DNA of 64,000 nt from Rhodococcoides corynebacterioides NBRC 14404 (GTDB lineage Bacteria > Actinomycetota > Actinomycetes > Mycobacteriales > Mycobacteriaceae): contig NZ_BCWV01000003.1 of the NCBI RefSeq assembly GCF_001894765.1, positions 1-64,000 of the forward strand, given 5' to 3'. Below, piece after piece: positions 1 to 9,638 of the stretch (positions are counted from its first letter, which is position 1; each line of letters starts with the position of its first letter). The notes beneath the pieces are model-generated. The model did no database searches, was not told where the DNA came from, and saw nothing but the letters and a program-made list of their open reading frames with translations. The translations under genes were made by a program, and so were the position numbers.

Positions 1-63
1 ACGTCCCTGGGCCGCTGGGCCCGTGTTGATCTATAGGCCCACCGTCCTCGTCGCGGGTGCCCA

Positions 64-789
64 TCAGTCGCCGACGGCGGTGGCGCCGTCGGTGGTGGTC
101 TCGATGAGCGCATTCTGTTCGATGTGGTACCACCTCTCGGCGGCGCGGGGCCACCGGCTTTCCAACCCCGCGATTGCTCGCCGCTCGTCCGCTTCGAACC
201 GCGATTGCAAAGCCGGCGCTATCGATGACTGGGCTATGAGCCGAGTCTCGATCCTCCGAGTGCGCCGTGCAATTTCTCCGCCGAACCCAGTTGCGTAATG
301 ACGCATGTAACGCCGAAAGCTCGTGATTCCGTGCGGGTTCTTCTCGTACTCCAGGTGCGCGAATTCGTACATGGCAGCCTGCAGGTGCCTGAACATGAAC
401 TCAGCCTCGTGAGACTGTGCGTTCGCCCCGTATACATACAAAGAAATATCTCCACCCGCCGGGTCACGCGAGAAGGCGCCCACCATGTGGCGCGCGTGCG
501 CGAGATGCAAGTAGAGCCGAGTCGACGCGAACGCCCGCGCTCCGCGAAGCGATACGACCCTTTCGGTCACGGGCGCCGGAAGTGGTTGGCGCGCAATTCT
601 GCTTTCGAGCCGACGAATGCTGCGGCTCAACAGCACTGAGAGCGCGTCCTCCAACTTCGGTGCGCCGTCCGCGCGGCCCCGTGCGGCATAGGCGTCCAAA
701 AGACGCCCTGCCTCCGTCATGTCAGCGTCCCGTGATCCGGTCGGCGTCAACGCTCGCCCCTCGGTGATCCGCCCCCCAAAAAATGTCAC
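64..789 (-). CDS. Hypothetical all-helical protein at the end of the DISARM/Druantia-like operon
   Basis: A 241-residue protein that I do not recognise. It looks predominantly alpha-helical and charged, with a conserved-looking stretch HGITSFRRYMRHY near residue 160. I see no nuclease HxK, P-loop or methylase motif and no signal peptide or membrane segment. The GTG start at 789 overlaps the stop of the preceding EVE/nuclease gene in a GTGA arrangement, so it is probably translated by coupling. That choice excludes a longer upstream reading frame lying inside the neighbour. It is the last gene of the operon that begins with the SNF2 helicase. Its place suggests an accessory defence subunit, but function is unknown. 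Confidence 0.72.
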   Translation of the reverse strand: MTFFGGRITEGRALTPTGSRDADMTEAGRLLDAYAARGRADGAPKLEDALSVLLSRSIRRLESRIARQPLPAPVTERVVSLRGARAFASTRLYLHLAHARHMVGAFSRDPAGGDISLYVYGANAQSHEAEFMFRHLQAAMYEFAHLEYEKNPHGITSFRRYMRHYATGFGGEIARRTRRIETRLIAQSSIAPALQSRFEADERRAIAGLESRWPRAAERWYHIEQNALIETTTDGATAVGD

Positions 790-2414
790 CTCTGCTCGGA
801 AGGATCTTCGACGGGACGACCGGATGCGAAGCGCCACATCGCATGGTCCAGGTCTATGACGTCGACGCCCATCGACGACGCCGCCCCCGAGACAAGCGCG
901 GCCGCCTCGGTCGCCGTCACGGTGCGGCCGAGTGCGTCGCTGACGAACTTCAAAACCATCCGATCCGCCTTGACGCCTGGAATCCCGATCAGCATCAGAG
1001 CGTAATTCCAGGTGATTCCGGACGACTGAGCCTCTACGGACGTCCATGCGTTCTTGACTCGCGCATATCGATCACCCCCGTCCCCTCTGTCCGCCACCGC
1101 GTCTCGGAGGTCTTCCGCGGTCCGCACACCCACCGCCGTGAGCGCGCGTGCGACCTGCTCGATGACAGTCGCCTTCAATGACGCACCCGCCCGTGTGGAC
1201 GCCGGCTTCCGGTTTCCGATGGTCGTCGCCCACTGGTCAGCGCCTCCTGCAGGATCGAACGTCTCGAGGAGTTCTTCGGTGCCATCGGTAGCTGCAGCGT
1301 CGCCGCGCACGGCGCGATACCGGTCGAGCACGTTCCGCACGCTGGTGTAGTGCGCACCGGTCGACTGAATCGAGTCGATGATGGCCAACGCAAGACCATC
1401 TCGGTAACGCAAAGGCCGGAACCAGTGAGCAGGATCGCCCAGGTTCCGACATGCCGCGACCAGCCGACCCTCATCGGTCGATGGCGCGGGCTCGACGTCC
1501 TCGAATGTGCCCGACGACGTAGGTACGACGCACCGCACTCGATGCTCCGCGAGGAGCTCGACAAGGTCAGCGCTCGGTCGATCGGGAAGCAGTACAGCCA
1601 GTTCGGGATCCTCGATGACGAAACGTCGGTAATCCATCAGTTGACCGAGGGCCATTCTCACGGCCTCACGCGAGGAGGACGCCTTGGCTTCGTAAAGGAC
1701 GTTGTTCGTTCTGTCGTACAAGTCCGCCAGAAGTGGGGCGTGGCCGGGTCCCGGCACCATTCGGTACCCATTCGGCTCCGCACCACTCTGTCTCAGGAAC
1801 TCCGCGAGCCGTTCCACCGCTTCGGCTTCCGCACGCGCAGCAGAACCGCCGGCGAAGCCGGTCACATCGTAATGACGCACATGACTCCGTTGAAGCGGAA
1901 TCGGCCCCGACGGTCGCTCGACGGTGGTCGGTCGGCCACCGAGCCACGGATTGCCGGTCTTGCGCGACAGGTCGGACAGGTGCTGTTCCCACAGCTCGGC
2001 GAGGTCGGAGGCCGATGGTTCTTTGACCCTCGTTCCGGAAGCCTGCACCGGGAAGTGCTGCTCGGGCAGTGCCGCGTCGAGGACGTCGGTGGGGATGCGG
2101 TCTTCGTCGTCGAGCATCACGTCCCAGAGCAGCTCGACGTAGTACGCCACGCCCTCCCCCGACCAGTGGTGGTCCTCGTAGACACCGTCTTCCATGATGG
2201 TGGCACTGCCGATGAGGCCACGATCGTTACCCGTCCGGAGAAGGTAGACACGATCGCCGCGCTCGGGGTCTCCGTAACCTCTGCCGAAACTCCAGCTACC
2301 GGGTTCCGCGAAGCCGTTCGCGGTGGCGTCGATGAGCGACTCCCGCTCGTCCCGTGGCATCGTGTCGTCGCTTCCGTTCCACAGAACGAAGAAGCTCTTG
2401 GCTTCTGATGTCAA
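786..2414 (-). CDS. EVE-like domain / PD-(D/E)XK nuclease protein
   Basis: A 542-residue probable modification-sensing restriction protein. Residues about 7-155 resemble the EVE-like module found at the N-terminus of ScoMcrA-type enzymes: a W-x-F-G-R-x-Y start, GDRVYLLRTG, a RGLIGSATI strand and a W-E-Q-H-L end. Residues about 225-265 carry a PD-(D/E)XK signature, LLADLYD followed by LYEAKASSSREAV and a Q-x-x-x-Y helix. The C-terminal 180 residues look helical with a helix-hairpin-helix-like segment (LIGIPGVKADRM). EVE/YTH-fold domains are known to read modified bases, so recognition of modified phage DNA is a reasonable inference. It lies 55 bases after the sacsin-helicase gene and overlaps the next gene by 4 bases. 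Confidence 0.78.
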   Translation of the reverse strand: MTSEAKSFFVLWNGSDDTMPRDERESLIDATANGFAEPGSWSFGRGYGDPERGDRVYLLRTGNDRGLIGSATIMEDGVYEDHHWSGEGVAYYVELLWDVMLDDEDRIPTDVLDAALPEQHFPVQASGTRVKEPSASDLAELWEQHLSDLSRKTGNPWLGGRPTTVERPSGPIPLQRSHVRHYDVTGFAGGSAARAEAEAVERLAEFLRQSGAEPNGYRMVPGPGHAPLLADLYDRTNNVLYEAKASSSREAVRMALGQLMDYRRFVIEDPELAVLLPDRPSADLVELLAEHRVRCVVPTSSGTFEDVEPAPSTDEGRLVAACRNLGDPAHWFRPLRYRDGLALAIIDSIQSTGAHYTSVRNVLDRYRAVRGDAAATDGTEELLETFDPAGGADQWATTIGNRKPASTRAGASLKATVIEQVARALTAVGVRTAEDLRDAVADRGDGGDRYARVKNAWTSVEAQSSGITWNYALMLIGIPGVKADRMVLKFVSDALGRTVTATEAAALVSGAASSMGVDVIDLDHAMWRFASGRPVEDPSEQR

Positions 2415-2469
2415 CGTAGCGATCCTCTCCTCGTCCTACCGGCCCGTCGGCTGCCGGCCACGGCAGCCG

Positions 2470-5400
2470 TCAGCCCCACAGGTGCTCGAATTTCGTAAAG
2501 GCCAGCTTCTGATCGAAGTTGGTGATGTTGTCGGCCACGTCGAGGATGAGGCAGGTGTCCTTGCCCCCGTTGCGTATACCTCGAAGCCCGCGCCCGACCA
2601 TCTGCTGGTAGATGTTGGCGCTGTACACCGGTCGGGCCACGATGACGACTCGGGTGGCCGGCGCGTCGAAACCCTGCGACAGCACGCCGTAATTCGTGAT
2701 CACGCGTACGTCGCCACGTCGGAACTTTTCGATGCTCTGACGTCGGTCGGCTGCGCTGGTACCGGAATCGATGGCAACAGACCGAATTCGGCGCTCGTTG
2801 AGACGGGCGGCAAGGACCTTGGCGTGATCGACCGACGTGGCGAACACGAGTACCGGCCAACTCGGGTCCAACGCCGCGATCTCGTTGAGCAGATCCGAGT
2901 TCCTCGCCTCGTCACGCGCCAGTCGCTGCTCTGCGCTTCGCGGCAACATCCCGTTCATCTGCTCCGCTTGGCGAAGTTCGTCGGGGTGCAACGACATGCG
3001 TGTCCCCTTCATCTGGCGATGTTCGACGCGCGACAGAACCCCCATGTCCTGCAACGCCTCGATCGGATCGTCGCCCAGGAGTCCCTTGTCGAGTCGTCGG
3101 TCACCGAAGCGCTGCACCAATCGGCGCGTCAGCTCGGTGTCGTTCCTGAAGGGCGTCGCCGTCAGTCCGATCAGCGGCCTACTCGTCGTTCGGTGGGTCA
3201 AGCCGAACAGATCCAGGATTCTCGTGTATTCCTTCGAGATCGCGACGTGCGCTTCATCGACGATGACCAGCGATGCGGCACGCAGCCATTCGTACTCCTC
3301 TGCATCCAGGCACGACGCGAGTTTTGCATCGGTCGCGACGACGAGCTGGTTCCGGCCCGCAGTCGGAGTCGCACTGTTGGACGACCAGAGTCGATCGATC
3401 ACGAGGTCCTCGTCGGCCCCCACCTTCTCCCACACGAACTTCCAGGACTGCACCGCTTGCTCACAGAGTTCAGCGGTCTGCGCTATCCACACGATCGGTC
3501 CCCGTGGGGCCCCGTTCTGCCTGACCCAGCGGATGACGCCTTCGGCGGCCACGCGTGTCTTGCCGGCGCCGGTGGGCAGGCTCAGCATCGCTCGTCCCGC
3601 GGGGCGCTCCTGCAGCAGGTTGACGAAACGCTCCGCGATGGCTTCCTGGTAGGAGTGCAGAGCGGGGTAGTCGGTCGGGCCCGCGACCGCTATCCGTGCG
3701 GGCGGGGCCTTGACTCGAGTCCCACCGAAGGTGTCGGGGAACCCCATTCGGGTGACGAATCGGAGTGCGGCGTGGCTGCCGTCCAGCCGTTGGGGCGCAT
3801 CGGGAATGACGGATCGAATGACAGCCAGGTATTCGCGCAGCACACGATCGTCGTACGAGTTGTACGCCATCTCTGCTGCGCGTTCTGCGGACACGTCATC
3901 CAGCGCCTCCACCCCCTGGTCGTTGAGTCCCGGGGGCAAGCCTCGTAACAGCTCGGTACGGCCGACGAGGCGCGCCAGCTTCGTGGTGATGGAGTCGGCC
4001 TGGCGCACGCTGTCGATGCGGCCTCGGACCTCGCGATCGGCCATTTGTCGGTGGTGCTCCGAGATGACGCGCTCACATCCGGAACGTCCGAGGTCGAGAC
4101 CCAACTCGTAGTCCACGACCATCAATTCCGCGAGCGCATCCAGGCCCTCCGGAACCAGAATCGTCGACCCGTCGCAGGCACTGTGCAGGGCTTCGGCACT
4201 CGTGCCGTTCGGTGTGCGAAAGACTTCCTCGATCTGCTGGCATCGCTGGAGCTCGTATCCGCTCACGTGGCCGGCGAAGCGGGCTCGAAGCGACGGATGT
4301 GCGGACAGCACGTCCACCGACGGGCCTACCGGGACATGCCGCAGCTCACGTGCGATGACATCAGCTTTCTCGTACATCCCCCATTCGGCGACCATGTAGT
4401 CCGCTTGCGTTTGGTCCTCGGGCCGATCGACGAGCAGCGCGGGATGCTTCTCGCGTATCAATTCGTCGTAGTCGCCGCGACTACGCGCGACCGCGACCTC
4501 GCGGTCCGGACGCATCTCCCAGACCCCGCCGACACGGCATCGGACGCTGACCGCTGCGTTCACGATGTCGGGCGCCACGCGAATCAACAGCGCATAGGTG
4601 CGGCCGACGAACACGTCGTCCTCGCTCAGTTCCAGGGCACGCAGGAGATCGGCCCACATGGCAGCCGGCACATCGTCGACCGCACCCGGGATCTCGAGCC
4701 GTACAGCCAACGGGCTGGATATCTGCGCAACGGGCAGATAGTCGGCGAATTCGGCAAGCTGGGGACCCACAACCTCGGCAACCGCTTTGACGCCCTGCGA
4801 CGTCCGCACCGTGCCGCGGTCTCGGATGAGCCAACAAATCGGCGAGGGAATGTGGACTCTGGTACTGGTCTGATTGCCGACCTGCCGTGTCCACGATCTC
4901 GGAACGTCATCCACACTCAACGTCTCGAGGAACCGAGCCCGCCCTTCGGCGCTGAGACGAACGAACAAGTCCAATTTCCCCGCCATCGGTGCTCCGTCGT
5001 ACTTGAGCGTTCCGAAGTTCACTCTACGGTCCGTGCGAGAAAGCGCAGCGCAGTAGTCCTCGTACATGGCTGTCTGATATTCGATGAACCACTTGTCGTG
5101 GAGGGGCTTGCTGCTCTTGTCCGGTCTGTCGGACACGCCGAGCGCCCTGAGCACGGACAAGTCGTCGGAATGGAAAGTGGTGTCGACGGCTGTCCCGGAG
5201 TCGCGCGAACCATCGGCAGGAACAACGGGGCCAGGGAGGAGTGCGTTCTCCAACGTCACCCACAGTCCGCGAACTGTCCGCAACCGCAGTGTCGACGCGT
5301 ATTGCGGCACCGTTCGTTGAATCAACGAGGTCTGCGCGGCCCCGCCGGACGAGCGCAACAGCTCCCAGAACCGTTGCCAGGATTCCGGCGTGTAGTCCTC

Positions 5401-7254
5401 GAAACCCTGATCGAGAACGCCCTTGAACCGTCCTTCGGCATCGGCCTCTCGAATACCCAGGCTTTCCAACAGTTGGGCGGTGGCCCTGTCGCTGGACAGC
5501 AAACCGTGGACGTAGACGAGGTCGTCGGCAAGCCCGTCGTTGGACGATCGCCGATATACCTGGCCGGGCGTCGCCGACACGAAAGCGCCGCCCTCCACCA
5601 TGACTATCCGGGCTTGTAGTGCCGCGGCCTTCTGCTTGTCGTCCAACGCCCCGCTGGTGAGCAGGTGCGCGAGCAGGCCCAAGGCGGCACACGACGATTC
5701 TGCGGATCGGCTGGTCACCAGCGCTTCCAACCACGTCGTCACAGTCTCCGACTCACGGTTCGGACCGGCGTCGAGGACATGGGACAGCTTTCCTCGACGC
5801 AGCTTCGTCGAGTCCACGCTCGGGTGAAGCCAGTCGACCGGAGCGTCGTCGCAGTTGGACCACATCTCCAGTGCCGAGTAGGGCAGTCCCTCGGGCCGAA
5901 TGCGCAACTCGGATGGGCGTCGTAATCGACCACTCTGATCGGGGAGCGACGGAGATTGCGCCATGAGCCTCCAAATGGAGGCGGTGAGTTCGCCGCACGC
6001 CCAGTTCGGCGACTCCTTCGCACGGCCGGGGAGGAGTTGTAGATACGCCGCGGGATCGTCGGCGGGAGACAGGTCGGCAAGTGACGCCACCACGAGTTCC
6101 GCTGCAACGGAGAGCAGCTCACGGTTCAGATCGCTGCTGTCCAGCAGGTTCTGGCGGTCCTCGTTGGTCTTCCACGCCGCATTCACAACCCCGCTGAGGG
6201 TGGTCGGGTACTTGGTCGGAAAATAGGACCAGAACGTGCCCCGTCCGACCGGAACGGTGTAGACGTCACGGCCGGTCGATCTGTCGATCGCGTAACACGG
6301 CACCGCCCACGAGACATCAATGGTGGCGCGGTCGTGAAGCTCACCGGCCTGCGCACGGACTCTGTCGGACACCTCGTGTGCACGGACGAACACGCGGTGG
6401 GCCTCTTCGAAGGCTCGGTCCCCGGTCCGCGTCTGATGAATGACGACCTCACCGTCGGCGCGCACCTCGCTGCGCATGGTGCGGCGCAGTACCGGCATGA
6501 GCCGGCGGTCCTCGAGGACCACGTGCCCGACGTGTGGGGAAAACAGGAGAAAGAGGTGCGGAAACTCTCGATTGGAACTGGACGGGGTAGCCGACCGGTC
6601 GATGTCTCCGGCGAGCGAATCCGCCGTATTCTCTCGGAGAGGTAGTCGGACCACGGTGGCTGCCCACTTCGACAGGTCGGACAACACGGCATCAGCGGCG
6701 CACTCGCGGGCCCAGTCCAGCGGCCGCGCCAGACGCAACACCGGTGTATCGCCGGCGATGCCCACGGTGGGCTCACCACGTTTCTGTTGTCCGTCCTTCA
6801 CAGCGCGGTCGATCTCGACACGAGACCACTGCGCGTCGAAACCGAACGAGCCGCTGGTGCTGAAGAATTGGGGTGCGGTGCTGATGGACAGTACCGACTT
6901 GATTCCGACACCGAATCGGCCGATCTGCCCCGACCGCTTCTTGGACACGCCCATTCGCAAAATGGTGTCCGCGCCGTCCGCGGTGATCGGCGCCCCTTCG
7001 TTGGCGCAATACAAGGCAGTGTCCGTGAGCACTACCTGGATGCGACCACCGGAATGTTCGGGGCCACGTAGCTCATCGGCGGCGTTCTGCACCAACTCGA
7101 AGACTTGCCTGTCGCCGTAGCCCCCTTGGTGGATGCGGCGCTCCCCGTTGGCGTCCTCTTCGACGCGACCGGGGTTGTAGGCGTAGGTCCCCAACGCCAA
7201 CTCCGACAATCGAGCCACGGTGGCGAGCACTTCGCTCGTCGGCGTGTCGGACAC
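2470..7254 (-). CDS. Sacsin-type GHKL ATPase fused to SF2 DEAH helicase
   Basis: A 1594-residue fusion. The N-terminus (about residues 40-170) is a GHKL/sacsin-type ATPase: N-box ELVQNAADEL, a degenerate G1 motif around ANEGAPI, and G2 GQIGRFGVGIKSV. The last 400 residues are a superfamily II helicase: Walker A LPTGAGKT near residue 1226, DEAH box VIVDEAH near 1327, LIGLTATPFR, and motif VI QQMVGRGLRG. About 1000 residues between the two are unassigned. Sacsin-like ATPases combined with helicases occur in bacterial defence loci, so ATP-driven sensing and remodelling of foreign DNA is inferred. The GTG start at 7254 has a GGGAGG Shine-Dalgarno sequence 6 bases upstream. A 167-base gap separates it from the gene before it, so an internal promoter is possible. 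Confidence 0.88.
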   Translation of the reverse strand: MSDTPTSEVLATVARLSELALGTYAYNPGRVEEDANGERRIHQGGYGDRQVFELVQNAADELRGPEHSGGRIQVVLTDTALYCANEGAPITADGADTILRMGVSKKRSGQIGRFGVGIKSVLSISTAPQFFSTSGSFGFDAQWSRVEIDRAVKDGQQKRGEPTVGIAGDTPVLRLARPLDWARECAADAVLSDLSKWAATVVRLPLRENTADSLAGDIDRSATPSSSNREFPHLFLLFSPHVGHVVLEDRRLMPVLRRTMRSEVRADGEVVIHQTRTGDRAFEEAHRVFVRAHEVSDRVRAQAGELHDRATIDVSWAVPCYAIDRSTGRDVYTVPVGRGTFWSYFPTKYPTTLSGVVNAAWKTNEDRQNLLDSSDLNRELLSVAAELVVASLADLSPADDPAAYLQLLPGRAKESPNWACGELTASIWRLMAQSPSLPDQSGRLRRPSELRIRPEGLPYSALEMWSNCDDAPVDWLHPSVDSTKLRRGKLSHVLDAGPNRESETVTTWLEALVTSRSAESSCAALGLLAHLLTSGALDDKQKAAALQARIVMVEGGAFVSATPGQVYRRSSNDGLADDLVYVHGLLSSDRATAQLLESLGIREADAEGRFKGVLDQGFEDYTPESWQRFWELLRSSGGAAQTSLIQRTVPQYASTLRLRTVRGLWVTLENALLPGPVVPADGSRDSGTAVDTTFHSDDLSVLRALGVSDRPDKSSKPLHDKWFIEYQTAMYEDYCAALSRTDRRVNFGTLKYDGAPMAGKLDLFVRLSAEGRARFLETLSVDDVPRSWTRQVGNQTSTRVHIPSPICWLIRDRGTVRTSQGVKAVAEVVGPQLAEFADYLPVAQISSPLAVRLEIPGAVDDVPAAMWADLLRALELSEDDVFVGRTYALLIRVAPDIVNAAVSVRCRVGGVWEMRPDREVAVARSRGDYDELIREKHPALLVDRPEDQTQADYMVAEWGMYEKADVIARELRHVPVGPSVDVLSAHPSLRARFAGHVSGYELQRCQQIEEVFRTPNGTSAEALHSACDGSTILVPEGLDALAELMVVDYELGLDLGRSGCERVISEHHRQMADREVRGRIDSVRQADSITTKLARLVGRTELLRGLPPGLNDQGVEALDDVSAERAAEMAYNSYDDRVLREYLAVIRSVIPDAPQRLDGSHAALRFVTRMGFPDTFGGTRVKAPPARIAVAGPTDYPALHSYQEAIAERFVNLLQERPAGRAMLSLPTGAGKTRVAAEGVIRWVRQNGAPRGPIVWIAQTAELCEQAVQSWKFVWEKVGADEDLVIDRLWSSNSATPTAGRNQLVVATDAKLASCLDAEEYEWLRAASLVIVDEAHVAISKEYTRILDLFGLTHRTTSRPLIGLTATPFRNDTELTRRLVQRFGDRRLDKGLLGDDPIEALQDMGVLSRVEHRQMKGTRMSLHPDELRQAEQMNGMLPRSAEQRLARDEARNSDLLNEIAALDPSWPVLVFATSVDHAKVLAARLNERRIRSVAIDSGTSAADRRQSIEKFRRGDVRVITNYGVLSQGFDAPATRVVIVARPVYSANIYQQMVGRGLRGIRNGGKDTCLILDVADNITNFDQKLAFTKFEHLWG

Positions 7255-7421
7255 GAGGCAACCTCCCGAAATGAAGGAAAGACGACCCCGACACCGTCCA
7301 CTCCTGGCTTACCTCCATGTCTACTAGTCGACGTGCACGCCGAGGCGCGATTCCGGCAATTCGTATCGAATCCTCATCCGACGAAAAGTATTGCGCCTGT
7401 GCCTCGACGTGCGGCACACCG

Positions 7422-9638
7422 TCACGACGTACTGTCCGGATCCGGCATCGGTACCAGGCTGCTCGGCTCACCCACCCACATGAGCGCAAGTCTGTCGCGC
7501 GCACGGGTAGCCGCGACGTAGACGAGTGACCGTTCTCGTTGCACTGCGTCTTCTCGGTCGCCCTCGGGCAATTGCGCGATGACGTAGTCGCGCGGCATCG
7601 AGGCGGCGCTGGCGCCGACCAGGATCACGTCCGCGAATTCCATGCCTTTGGCTCGGTACATCGTCATCGTCTGGACACCGGTCGACGCAGCTGTGCCCGC
7701 ATTGTCGACGAACGTCGCCGTGATGCCGCGTTCTCCGAGAACTCGTGGCAGCGTCGATGCCTCTTTGTTCGCGGGCGTGAGCAATCCGATGGACGACGTC
7801 TTCCCGCCACCCCATTCGTCTATCTGTTCGGCGAGCTTGTCGTAGAGGTCCGTCACGCTACTTGCGCGAATCATCGACGGCGACGGGCCCGTTCGGGCGG
7901 ATCGGTATCCGGTGGCGTTCTCGGGCTCGCCGTCGAGGTCGACGAAGTCGTCTCCGCTCAGGACGGCGAGCGCGTAGTGCAGGTTCTGTTGCGTGGTGCG
8001 GTAATTGAGCGTGAGACGGCGCGAGCGACCGACGATGGCGATTCCGACGTTCTTGAGCACGATCTTCTGCCCGTAGATTCGCTGATGCGCGTCCTCGGCG
8101 AGGAAGAGATCGTTGGGTCCGGGCTCGACCAGAGCACGCAACAATTGGAACCGCGTCGAGGTCAGATCCTGTGCCTCGTCCACGAGAACGTGATCGGCGA
8201 CGCTGCGGCCCTCGCTGGTGAGGACTTCGGCGGCGATGGCGGCTTTCTCTTCGAAATCCGCGCTGCCGGCGGCTGCGGCAGCAGCCCGGTAGCTTTCGAC
8301 GACATCCCACACGGCGTTGCGACGGGCACGATTCAGCGCGACTCCTCGGCCTCCCCGGCGTACTCGGAGGTACTCGTCACGCTCGCGAATGCGCTGGGGT
8401 AGCACCACCATGCTGTACTCGGTCTCGAAGAAGGACGGGACGGCCAGGTCCGGCGGGAGCGCGTCCCCGCCCACCGCGATGGCGTTCTTCCACGCGTCGT
8501 CGACTCGGCGGCCGAACACCTCCGAAGTCCGCGGACCCAGAACGCGGCCCACCGGTCCGACCTGGTCTGCGGTGCTGTCGAGACTGGACCGATGGCGGTG
8601 GAGCAAGCGGGCGGCGATGCTGTCGACGCTGGCCACGAAGACGCCGGGCTCCCCGACATCCGACGCCAGAGCGAGAGTCGGGTCGAGGAGGCGAAGCTGC
8701 TCCGTCAGGCTGTCGGCGAGCGTCCGGTTGAACGTCGTCAGCACCACGCGTGCTGTCGGGTTCTGCTTCATCAGATGACGCGCCCGGTGAACGAGAACGA
8801 CGGTCTTGCCCGTTCCCGCACCCCCGGTCAATCGGAACGATCCTCCGGCTTGGTTCTTCTCCACCCACTTGCGCTGTTCCGGATGCAGGAAGACCCGCCA
8901 GGCCGCGAAGTCCGCAGCTTCGATCGCTGCTCGCAGTTCTTCGTTGTCGTCCACGAACGCGAATTGCATTCGGGCGGCCGGATGCTTCAGAGCCGCGATC
9001 AGCTGCTCGTCATCTGTTCCCTCGGTGGGCACCTCGTCGCGGAGTGCGTAACGCTCCCGGACGGTGGACAGACCGGTGCCGGTGGCCAGGTCCATGAACG
9101 CTTCGCCCTGCCAGGTGGCGGGCGCGGTCTGCGCGTACGCAATGACCTGGTCCTCGTCGCCCACATCCAGTGCGCCGCCGGCGAAGTCCGCATCCATTCC
9201 GATGTCGGTGAGATCGTCGAGGGTGAAACCCCGAGCTCGCAGGCTGCGCGGATCCTCACTGGCGGGAGCCTCGCGAACGGCCGCGGGCGGAACCTGATTC
9301 GCCACCGCGGCAGGGGCGTGGGAGAGCTCGGCGACGCCGTTGCGGGGATTGATCGTCAAACGACGCGTGCGCGCGATCTCGATCGCCTCGTCATGCGGGT
9401 ACGCACCGACGAACACGAAAATGCGATCCCGGTCCGGATCGGTGATCTCGAACAGGACGGCTCGCCAGAAACTGTCGACGCGGCCGGTTCGGGCGCGGGA
9501 GTCGGCGGACCCGACCATGGGCTCGATGTGTAGGCCCGATCGCTCATGGGACTGCATCAACTTCTGCAGAAAAGCGAAAACCTTTCTCTGCACACTTCCG
9601 TCGATGTTGTTGATGTCGCCCAACACGATTTGCGGCAC
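7422..9638 (-). CDS. UvrD/Rep-type SF1 helicase with RelE/ParE-like N-terminus
   Basis: A 738-residue helicase. Residues 1-105 resemble the RelE/ParE toxin fold (FLQKLMQSHERSGLHIEPM, then FWRAVLFEI), a module seen at the N-terminus of some bacterial UvrD-like helicases. The helicase follows: Walker A LTGGAGTGKTVVLVHRA near residue 275, Walker B HVLVDEAQDL, LNYRTTQQN, TMYRAKGMEF, and motif VI VYVAATRAR. The GTG start at 9638 overlaps the stop of the DruE-like gene by one base (TAGTG); the longer frame upstream lies inside that neighbour and is rejected. An intact RelE active site cannot be judged by eye. A role in unwinding or sensing phage DNA with the adjacent helicases is inferred. Confidence 0.85.
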   Translation of the reverse strand: MPQIVLGDINNIDGSVQRKVFAFLQKLMQSHERSGLHIEPMVGSADSRARTGRVDSFWRAVLFEITDPDRDRIFVFVGAYPHDEAIEIARTRRLTINPRNGVAELSHAPAAVANQVPPAAVREAPASEDPRSLRARGFTLDDLTDIGMDADFAGGALDVGDEDQVIAYAQTAPATWQGEAFMDLATGTGLSTVRERYALRDEVPTEGTDDEQLIAALKHPAARMQFAFVDDNEELRAAIEAADFAAWRVFLHPEQRKWVEKNQAGGSFRLTGGAGTGKTVVLVHRARHLMKQNPTARVVLTTFNRTLADSLTEQLRLLDPTLALASDVGEPGVFVASVDSIAARLLHRHRSSLDSTADQVGPVGRVLGPRTSEVFGRRVDDAWKNAIAVGGDALPPDLAVPSFFETEYSMVVLPQRIRERDEYLRVRRGGRGVALNRARRNAVWDVVESYRAAAAAAGSADFEEKAAIAAEVLTSEGRSVADHVLVDEAQDLTSTRFQLLRALVEPGPNDLFLAEDAHQRIYGQKIVLKNVGIAIVGRSRRLTLNYRTTQQNLHYALAVLSGDDFVDLDGEPENATGYRSARTGPSPSMIRASSVTDLYDKLAEQIDEWGGGKTSSIGLLTPANKEASTLPRVLGERGITATFVDNAGTAASTGVQTMTMYRAKGMEFADVILVGASAASMPRDYVIAQLPEGDREDAVQRERSLVYVAATRARDRLALMWVGEPSSLVPMPDPDSTS

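Noticed and set aside
64-789. Possible DrmC nuclease at the end of the operon
   Set aside because: The position would fit an accessory subunit, but no HxK motif or other PLD feature is present.
2323-6645. Long plus-strand open frames (for example 2323-3948 and 4045-5619) opposite the sacsin-helicase gene
   Set aside because: They are antisense shadows in high-GC DNA. Their translations are low-complexity and have no recognisable motifs, while the minus-strand protein has ordered helicase and ATPase motifs.
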